Shown: positions 6,106 to 11,006 of the stretch, in pieces
Position numbering within the stretch: position 1 is the stretch's first letter
Layout of the letters: each line of letters starts with the position of its first letter
From: DAOUKH01 sp034421515
GTDB lineage: Bacteria > Chloroflexota > Dehalococcoidia > SHYB01
NCBI GenBank assembly: GCA_034421515.1
Contig: DAOUKH010000002.1
Coordinates: 1 to 11,006, forward strand
Reading direction: 5' to 3'
Length of the DNA stretch: 11,006 nt
The notes under the pieces: generated by a model
What the model saw: only the letters and a program-made list of their open reading frames with translations
Told to the model about the DNA's origin: nothing
Databases searched by the model: none
Translations under genes and position numbers: made by a program

Positions 6106-7812
6106 CTAGACCGAAGCGTAGGCCGCGCCCGCTCTGCCGCTCTCGCTCCGACGCTCCCCGCCGAAGGGCAGATACTCGCCCCAGACCTCGCGGAGCACGT
6201 CCGTGATCTCGCCCAACGTCGCGTACGTCTTCACCGCGTCGATGATCGGCGGCATCAGATTCTCGTCGCCCGCCGCGGCCTCGCGGAGCCGGGACAGCGC
6301 GGCATGTACCGCCTCCGGATCGCGCGTCCGCTTCACCCTGGCAAGGCGTTCAAGCTGGCGGCGCTCGCCCTCGGGGTCCATCTCCAAGAGTTGAATCTTC
6401 TCCGGCTCGCCGGCCACGTACCGGTTCACTCCCACCGTGATCCGCTGATCGCGGTCGCACTCCCGCTGATAGCGGTAGGCCGCGTCGGCGATCTCCCGGT
6501 GGAAGAACCCCTCCTCGATGGCCCGCACGACCCCGCCCAAGGCCTCGATCTCCTTGAAATAGTCATAGGCCTGGCGTTCGAGCTCGTTCGTGAGCTGCTC
6601 GACGTGGTAGCTCCCGCCGAGCGGGTCGATGGTGTTGGTCACGCCGGTCTCGTGGGCGATCACCTGCTGCGTCCGCAGCGCGATGGTCACCGCCTCCTGC
6701 GACGGCAGCGCGTACGCCTCGTCCATCGAGTTGGTGTGCAGCGATTGCGTCCCGCCGAGCACGGCGGCGAGGGCCTGAAGCGCCACGCGCACGACGTTGT
6801 TCTCCGGCTGCTGGACGGTCAGCGCCGCGCCGGCCGTCTGGGCATGCGTCCGCATCCACCACGAGCGCTCGTCCTTGGCGCCGAAGCGGTGCCGCATCTC
6901 CTTGGCCCAGATGCGCCGCGCCGCCCGGAACTTGGCGACCTCTTCGAAGAAGTCGTTATGGACGTTGAAGAAGAAGCTCAGTCGCGGCGCGAAGTCGTCC
7001 ACCGCCAGGCCCCGCTCGATGCACGCCTCGACGTAGGCGAAGCCGTCGGCCAGCGTGAAGGCGAGCTCCTGTGCCGCCGTCGACCCGGCCTCGCGGATGT
7101 GATAGCCGCTGATGCTCACCGGGTTCCACTGCGGGCACTCCTTGGAGGCGTACTCGACGGTGTCAACCACCAGCCGCATCGACTGCCCCGGCGGGAAGAT
7201 GAACTCGTTCTGCGCGGTGAACTCCTTCAGGATGTCATTCTGGAGCGTTCCCCGCAGCTTCGAGAAGGGAACGCCCTGCTTCTCCGCCACCGCCAGGTAC
7301 ATGGCCCACAGCACCGCCGCGGGCCCGTTGATCGTCATCGAGGTGCTGACCTCGCCCAGCGGGATGTCGTCAAGCACGATCTCCATGTCGGCGAGCGAGG
7401 AGACCCCAACGCCGCACCGCCCGAACTCGCCCACCGAAAGTGGGTGGTCCGTGTCGTAGCCCATCAGGGTGGGCATGTCGAAGGCGATGGAGAGCCCCGT
7501 CTGGCCCTCGTCGAGCAGGTACTTCAGGCGCTCGTTCGTCTCCTCGGCGCCGCCGAACCCGGCGAACATCCGCATCGTCCACAGCCGGCCGCGGTAGCCG
7601 GTGGGATGAAGCCCACGCGTGTACGGGTACTCGCCGGGCAGGCCGGCGTCCCGCAGGTAGTCGGAGTCTTCGATCGCCGTCGGCGTGTAGACCCGTTCGA
7701 CGGGAATGCCGGAGATCGTGGTGAAGAGGTCGTCCCGCTCCGGAGCGTCCCGGGTGCGCTCTTTCCAGCGCGCCTCCGCGGCGGCCACATCGCCGCGCTT
7801 TCTGTCGCTCAC
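6106..7812 (-). CDS. Adenosylcobalamin-dependent acyl-CoA mutase large subunit, isobutyryl-CoA mutase-like
   Basis: Radical B12 enzyme subunit (TIM-barrel type) of the methylmalonyl-CoA mutase superfamily; members rearrange the carbon skeleton of acyl-CoA thioesters. The 568-aa product has GEYPYTRG, RLWTMRMFAGFG, FDMPTLMGYDTDHP, TSMTINGPA, LQNDILKEF, ISGYHIREAG (His238) and GTQSLHTNS. It ends without the C-terminal B12-binding domain, so a separate small subunit is needed; none is in the window. At the two acyl-selecting sites, which are Tyr89 and Arg207 in the Propionibacterium methylmalonyl-CoA enzyme, it has Phe83 and Gln201 with identical spacing, as known for isobutyryl-CoA mutase IcmA. 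The likely reaction is isobutyryl-CoA to butyryl-CoA (inference). I chose GTG 7812 because a longer frame from GTG 7905 would put a promoter-like box inside the gene and add an Arg-rich, non-homologous leader. Confidence 0.9.
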   Translation of the reverse strand: MSDRKRGDVAAAEARWKERTRDAPERDDLFTTISGIPVERVYTPTAIEDSDYLRDAGLPGEYPYTRGLHPTGYRGRLWTMRMFAGFGGAEETNERLKYLLDEGQTGLSIAFDMPTLMGYDTDHPLSVGEFGRCGVGVSSLADMEIVLDDIPLGEVSTSMTINGPAAVLWAMYLAVAEKQGVPFSKLRGTLQNDILKEFTAQNEFIFPPGQSMRLVVDTVEYASKECPQWNPVSISGYHIREAGSTAAQELAFTLADGFAYVEACIERGLAVDDFAPRLSFFFNVHNDFFEEVAKFRAARRIWAKEMRHRFGAKDERSWWMRTHAQTAGAALTVQQPENNVVRVALQALAAVLGGTQSLHTNSMDEAYALPSQEAVTIALRTQQVIAHETGVTNTIDPLGGSYHVEQLTNELERQAYDYFKEIEALGGVVRAIEEGFFHREIADAAYRYQRECDRDQRITVGVNRYVAGEPEKIQLLEMDPEGERRQLERLARVKRTRDPEAVHAALSRLREAAAGDENLMPPIIDAVKTYATLGEITDVLREVWGEYLPFGGERRSESGRAGAAYASV

Positions 7813-7836
7813 CGGACACCCCCGTCGACTGCTCCG

Positions 7837-7857
7837 CGCCCGCCTTGGACGCGGGCG
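7837..7857 (-). other. Hairpin in the mutase 5' leader
   Basis: Perfect 7-bp inverted repeat, CGCCCGC (7837-7843) and GCGGGCG (7851-7857), with a 7-base loop. It lies between the putative mutase promoter and its GTG start, so it would form in the leader RNA. A second GGCGGGCGG run at 7868-7876 could compete for the left arm. There is no evidence of a known riboswitch; in particular I see no recognisable cobalamin-riboswitch core in this short leader. Confidence 0.25.
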
Positions 7858-7895
7858 GCAGTCCGAGGGCGGGCGGAGGAGACTAGCCGTCTCGC

Positions 7896-7901
7896 AGTGT
7901 A
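7896..7901 (-). promoter_or_regulatory. Possible -10 box (TACACT) for the mutase-fbp-aldolase operon
   Basis: On the minus strand this reads TACACT, four matches to TATAAT, in the divergent intergenic region. It would place the RNA start near 7889 and give a leader of about 75 bases before GTG 7812. No strong -35 box is visible. Its overlap with the GTG at 7905 argues against that codon being the mutase start. Confidence 0.3.
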
Positions 7902-7942
7902 GCACGCGAGGGGCCCGATTCCGATGCGTCCGGCGGGTGGGT

Positions 7943-7948
7943 TACCAT
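7943..7948 (+). promoter_or_regulatory. Possible -10 box (TACCAT) for the CoA-transferase genes
   Basis: TACCAT within GGTTACCATAGGCC lies 32 bases before GTG 7981, a normal distance for a short leader. It matches TATAAT at four of six positions and shares flanking bases with the box at 2018. The -35 region (near TTCCGA, 7919-7924) is weak. A strong GGGGGAGG ribosome site follows at 7965-7972. Confidence 0.35.
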
Positions 7949-7980
7949 AGGCCGCGACTCGCTCGGGGGAGGCGGAACCT

Positions 7981-8688
7981 GTGCGTTCGGACAAGCTCGC
8001 CGCGTCATTTACTGAAGCCGTGGATGGTGTCTCGGACGGGGCCACGATCATGATCGGCGGCTTCGGCGGTCCCGGCGGCATGCCCAGCAATTTGATCCTC
8101 GCCCTCCGCGACCTCGGACCCCGCAACCTCACCATCATCAGCAACACCGCGGGTCTTCCCGGCTTCGGCGCGAGGGCGGGCGAAGAGACGCTCAACATGG
8201 CCGTGCTCTTCGAGAACGGCCAGGTCTCCAAGGTCATCGCCACCTTCCCCGTGCCGCGCTCCGCCTCCATCGACACGCCCTTCCAGCAGCGTGTCCGAGC
8301 CGGCGAGGTCGAGCTTGAGGTCGTGCCTCAGGGCACCTTCGTCGAGCGCATCCGGGCAGGGGGCGCCGGCATCCCCGCCTTCTACACGCCAACAGGAGCG
8401 GGCACCTTGCTCGCCAAGGGCAAGGAAGAGCGCGAGTTTGAGGGTAGAAGGTGCGTACTTGAACACGCATTGAGGGCCGATTTCGCCCTTATTCGCGCCT
8501 TTTGCGCGGACCCGTGGGGCAACTTGACCTACCGCGGCACCTCCCGCACCTTCAACCCCGCCATGGCCACCGCCGCCGACGTCACCATCGCCGAGGTCGA
8601 CGAGATCGTCGAGCTTGGCGCGCTCGACCCCGAATCCATCGTCACCCAAGGCGTCTACGTCGACCGCATCGCGCGGCGCGACGCCTAG
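7981..8688 (+). CDS. 3-oxoacid-type CoA-transferase, subunit A
   Basis: Alpha subunit (235 aa) of a family I CoA-transferase (ScoA/AtoD/PcaI type), which moves CoA between a short carboxylic acid and an acyl-CoA such as succinyl-CoA or acetoacetyl-CoA in the cytosol. The DGATIMIGGFGGPGGMP glycine-rich signature (19-35) carries one residue more than the usual GGF-x3-G-x-P. Other family features are SNTAG (54-58), YTPTGAGT (135-142), ADFALIRAFCADPWGNLTYRG (start 166) and a C-terminal VDEIVELGALDPE. GTG 7981 is fixed by a GGAGG site 8 bases upstream. The beta subunit starts 13 bases downstream, so the two are one operon. Butyrate, acetoacetate or 3-oxoadipate are possible acids; the sequence does not decide. 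Confidence 0.92.
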   Translation: MRSDKLAASFTEAVDGVSDGATIMIGGFGGPGGMPSNLILALRDLGPRNLTIISNTAGLPGFGARAGEETLNMAVLFENGQVSKVIATFPVPRSASIDTPFQQRVRAGEVELEVVPQGTFVERIRAGGAGIPAFYTPTGAGTLLAKGKEEREFEGRRCVLEHALRADFALIRAFCADPWGNLTYRGTSRTFNPAMATAADVTIAEVDEIVELGALDPESIVTQGVYVDRIARRDA

Positions 8689-8701
8689 GAAGGAAGCCGC
8701 C

Positions 8702-9361
8702 GTGAAGCAGCCGCTCGACCGGGAAGTGATGGCGATGCGGGTCGCCCGCGAGTTTCAGGACGGCGACGTGGTCAACCTGGGCATCGGCATTCCCACCCTG
8801 GCTTCCGGGTTCGTGCCCGAAGGCCGCAGCATTATCATGCACAGCGAGAGCGGCGTGCTGGGCTACGGCCCCATCGTCGACGACGAGGACGGCTCCATCG
8901 ACCTCATCAACGCCGGCGGCCAGTTCGTCAGCGGCCGGCCGGGGATGAGCTACTTCGGCTCGATCGAGGCGTTCGCCATGATGCGCGGCGGGCGCATCGA
9001 CATCGCCGTGCTCGGCGCGCTCCAGGTTTCCGAGCAAGGCGACCTCGCCAACTGGATGCTGCCTGGACGGGGCATCGGCAACGTGGGCGGCGCCATGGAC
9101 CTCGCCGCGGGCGCCAAGCGCATCATCGCCGTCACCGACCACGCCCGCGACGGCGTGCCCAAGATCGTGCGGGAGTGCAGCTACCCTATCACCGGGTTCC
9201 GCTGCGTCGACCTCATCGTGACCGACATCGCCGTCATCGCCGTGACCGCAAGCGGCCTCGTCCTCCAGGAAGTCGCCCCCGGCTACACCCCCGCCGACGT
9301 CCAAGCCCTCACCGAGCCGACGCTCACCGTCGCCCCCGACCTCAAGGAAGTCAGCCTCTAG
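8702..9361 (+). CDS. 3-oxoacid-type CoA-transferase, subunit B
   Basis: Beta subunit (219 aa) of the same transferase; it carries the glutamate that forms the covalent CoA-thioester intermediate. VNLGIGIPT (24-32) is the standard N-terminal block. The catalytic segment HSESGVLGYGP holds Glu49 (codon 8846-8848), with Ser where the family signature SENG has Asn. INAGGQ, SYFGSIEAFAMMRGG, DIAVLGALQVSEQGDLANWMLPG (start 100) and GGAMDLAAGAKRII are all typical of ScoB/AtoA. GTG 8702 has a GGAAGGA ribosome site 8 bases upstream, 13 bases after subunit A; an earlier in-frame ATG at 8615 lies inside subunit A and is rejected. The last 11 bases overlap the 3' end of rsmG on the opposite strand. Confidence 0.92.
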   Translation: MKQPLDREVMAMRVAREFQDGDVVNLGIGIPTLASGFVPEGRSIIMHSESGVLGYGPIVDDEDGSIDLINAGGQFVSGRPGMSYFGSIEAFAMMRGGRIDIAVLGALQVSEQGDLANWMLPGRGIGNVGGAMDLAAGAKRIIAVTDHARDGVPKIVRECSYPITGFRCVDLIVTDIAVIAVTASGLVLQEVAPGYTPADVQALTEPTLTVAPDLKEVSL

Positions 9362-10109
9362 CGCCCCTGTCCAGCAGCGGCTGCTTGGCCGGCGTCCCCG
9401 GACGTCGCGGGTACTTCCGCGGAGTCGGCGACCGCTTCTTGATCGTGACCAGCACCCGCGCGTCGCCCGTGACCGTCGCAGGCACTTCGACCATGCGCGG
9501 CGGTGCGCCGCCCAGCAGCTTGATTGCCCCCCGCGCCTCCGCGACCTCGCCCTCGACGCCGGGGCTCTTGTAGGCCACGACCACGCCGCCTCGGCGGCAC
9601 AGGGGCAGTGTGAACTCGGCGAGCACGGGAAGCGGCGCCAGCGCCCTGGCGAGCACGACATCGAATGTCTCCCTGTACGCCGGGTCCTGCCCCAGCCGCT
9701 CCGCCCGCTCGGCGGCGACCTCCGTCCCGTCGAGGCCCAGTGCCTCGGCCACCGCCTCCAGGAAGCGCGCCTTCTTCCGGGTCGCCTCGACGAGCGTGAG
9801 CTCAACCTTGGGATAGACGATCTTCAGGGGCAGGCCGGGAAACCCCGCACCCGACCCCACGTCGATGACCTTGCCCGAGGCCGCTCCGCCCAACGCCAGC
9901 ACCGCCGTCAGCGAGTCGAGGATGTGGCGCGTCTCGACCTTGGCGAGGCTGCCCTTCGACACCAGGTTCATGCGCTCGTTCCACGAGCGCAACAGCGAAG
10001 CGTAGCGGTCGAAGTCGGCAAGCATCTCATCGGAAAGCTCGACGCCGAGGTCGCGCGCGCCGGCCTTGAGCCGCGCATGGTCGAGGGGTGGGCTCGTGGA
10101 GGCTTCCAT
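9351..10109 (-). CDS. rsmG: 16S rRNA (guanine-527-N7)-methyltransferase RsmG
   Basis: SAM-dependent methyltransferase (formerly GidB) that adds the m7G at position 527 (E. coli numbering) in the 530 loop of 16S rRNA; loss gives low-level streptomycin resistance in several bacteria. The 252 aa show WNERMNLVS (43-51), RHILDSL (61-67), the SAM motif VIDVGSGAGFPGLPLKI (81-97), LVEATRKKARFLE (106-118), RALAPLPVLAEF (155-166) and a C-terminal RKYPRRPGTPAKQPL, all hallmarks of this family. ATG 10109 has GAGG a few bases upstream. It follows sbcC by 26 bases on the same strand, so the two may be co-transcribed; its 3' end collides with the CoA-transferase beta gene. Confidence 0.95.
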   Translation of the reverse strand: MEASTSPPLDHARLKAGARDLGVELSDEMLADFDRYASLLRSWNERMNLVSKGSLAKVETRHILDSLTAVLALGGAASGKVIDVGSGAGFPGLPLKIVYPKVELTLVEATRKKARFLEAVAEALGLDGTEVAAERAERLGQDPAYRETFDVVLARALAPLPVLAEFTLPLCRRGGVVVAYKSPGVEGEVAEARGAIKLLGGAPPRMVEVPATVTGDARVLVTIKKRSPTPRKYPRRPGTPAKQPLLDRGARG

Positions 10110-10135
10110 CGCGCCTCGATACTACCCCGCTCCGG

Positions 10136-11006
10136 TCAGGCGAGCGAAAACGTGGCCCCCTCCGGGCCCTTCTCCACCTGAATCCGCGCCGGGAACTGCT
10201 CTTTCAGCTCCTCGATGTGGGTGATGACGATGATGCGCTCGAAGTCGTCCCGGATGGCGTTGAGGGCGTCGACGATGCGGTCGCGGCCCCCGGGGTCCTG
10301 CGTGCCGAACCCCTCGTCGATGAAGAGCGTGGGCAGCGGCGCGCCGGCCCGTCGGGCCAGCACCCGCGACAGCGCGATCCGCAGCGCCAGGTTGATGCGG
10401 AAGGCCTCCCCGCCGCTGAACAACTCATAGCCGCGGACGCCGAGCTCGTCGGCGATGCGGATGTCGAGCGTCTCCCGCGCCCCCTCGCGGCTGCGGTAGT
10501 CGCTCTGCGTCTCCAGCGTGAGGTGCATCCGGTTGTCGGTCATGCGGCCGAGCAGCCGGTTCGCCTCCTCCTCGATTTCCGGGATCGCCGTTTCGATGAT
10601 GAGCGCCTGCACGCCCCGGCGTCCGAATGCCGCCGCCAGCTCGTCGAAGACGCTCTGCTCGTCCGACGCCGCGGCCAGAGCCTTGCCCCGCTCTTCGCGC
10701 TGCTCCGCGACCGCGTCCAAGCGGGCGAGGTCGGCTTCCGCGGCTCCGACCTCCTGCTCCAGCCGCCCCCGGCGGGCATCGATCTCCGCCGCGGCTGCCT
10801 CGGCGTCCTTAGCTTTCGTTCGCGCCTCCGGCAGCGCGCCGACCTCAGGAGCAAGCGTCTCTTGCTCCTTGCGCAGCGCCTCGATCTCAGCGGCGCGGCC
10901 CTGCAGTGACGTCTCCGCCTGCCCCAGCCGTTCGGCGACGCCGGGCAGCAGGCGCTCCGCTTCCCGCAGCTCCCGGAGCTTCCCTTCGAAGGGCTGCGCC
11001 GATTGG
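10136..11006 (-). CDS. sbcC: DNA repair exonuclease subunit SbcC (Rad50-like), C-terminal part
   Basis: Partial: 289 C-terminal residues are visible and the frame stays open to the right edge, so the true start lies outside. SbcC is the SMC-like ATPase partner of the SbcD nuclease, which opens hairpins and trims DNA ends. The first 115 or so visible residues are Glu/Arg/Ala-rich coiled coil. The ATPase lobe follows: ABC signature FSGGEAFR (about 196-203; codons from 10420 down), Walker B TLFIDEGFG (226-234) continuing into TQD, and the H-loop THIEE (262-266). A TTG at 10720 could look like a start but falls within the coiled coil and has no signal. The zinc-hook CxxC and N-terminal Walker A are not in view. 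sbcD is not in the window. Confidence 0.94.
   Translation of the reverse strand, partial: QSAQPFEGKLRELREAERLLPGVAERLGQAETSLQGRAAEIEALRKEQETLAPEVGALPEARTKAKDAEAAAAEIDARRGRLEQEVGAAEADLARLDAVAEQREERGKALAAASDEQSVFDELAAAFGRRGVQALIIETAIPEIEEEANRLLGRMTDNRMHLTLETQSDYRSREGARETLDIRIADELGVRGYELFSGGEAFRINLALRIALSRVLARRAGAPLPTLFIDEGFGTQDPGGRDRIVDALNAIRDDFERIIVITHIEELKEQFPARIQVEKGPEGATFSLA

Noticed and set aside
6304..7902. 532-codon open frame on the plus strand opposite the mutase
   Set aside because: It is the antisense shadow of the mutase in GC-rich DNA; the product is His/Arg/Val-rich without any recognisable domain, while the opposite strand encodes a fully conserved mutase.
7813..7980. Cobalamin riboswitch upstream of the B12-dependent mutase
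   Set aside because: The leader is too short and I can see no B12-box core; the visible structure is only a simple GC hairpin.
8642..9805. 387-codon minus-strand frame spanning the CoA-transferase B and rsmG genes
   Set aside because: Covers parts of two real genes on different strands in the wrong frames; no family resemblance.
10136..10720. A short complete gene starting at TTG 10720
   Set aside because: The frame continues without a stop to the right edge as coiled coil, and the product is plainly the C-terminal piece of SbcC, so the TTG is internal.

Overview
This 11 kb window is GC-rich and almost fully coding. It looks like ordinary bacterial chromosome carrying central-metabolism and housekeeping genes. 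I see no mobile element, CRISPR array, tRNA, rRNA or phage gene, and no gene-free stretch longer than about 170 bases. GTG starts are common. The archaeal-type split acyl-CoA mutase and overall style would fit an uncultured Chloroflexota-like lineage, but the window does not establish taxonomy.

Left block (+ strand, 36-3997): a branched-chain amino-acid aminotransferase (IlvE); a small unrecognised three-helix membrane protein whose end overlaps a PAP2-type membrane phosphatase; then, after a TACAAT promoter-like box, an enoyl-ACP-reductase-like SDR enzyme overlapping the epoxyqueuosine reductase QueG.

Middle block (- strand, read from 7812 down to 4065): a cobalamin-dependent acyl-CoA mutase large subunit, class I fructose-1,6-bisphosphatase and class I fructose-bisphosphate aldolase, 18 and 25 bases apart, so probably one operon. 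Two substrate-selecting residues of the mutase (Phe and Gln in place of Tyr and Arg) match isobutyryl-CoA mutase rather than methylmalonyl-CoA mutase. Its B12-binding small subunit is not in the window. The operon end converges on queG.

Right block: divergent from the mutase, across a 168-base intergenic region with promoter-like boxes for both directions, lie the two subunits of a 3-oxoacid-type CoA-transferase (+ strand). Their end overlaps the end of rsmG (- strand), which encodes a 16S rRNA m7G methyltransferase. Upstream of rsmG on the same strand is the C-terminal part of the repair nuclease SbcC, cut by the right edge.

How it fits together (inference): the mutase and CoA-transferase could link isobutyryl-CoA (from valine) and butyryl-CoA to acyl-CoA metabolism, next to the two dedicated upper gluconeogenesis enzymes. 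The mutase and QueG both need cobalamin. I did not find a clearly new biological system. The best leads are the misannotation-prone mutase, the degenerate catalytic motifs of the PAP2 protein, and the off-consensus CoA-transferase signatures.
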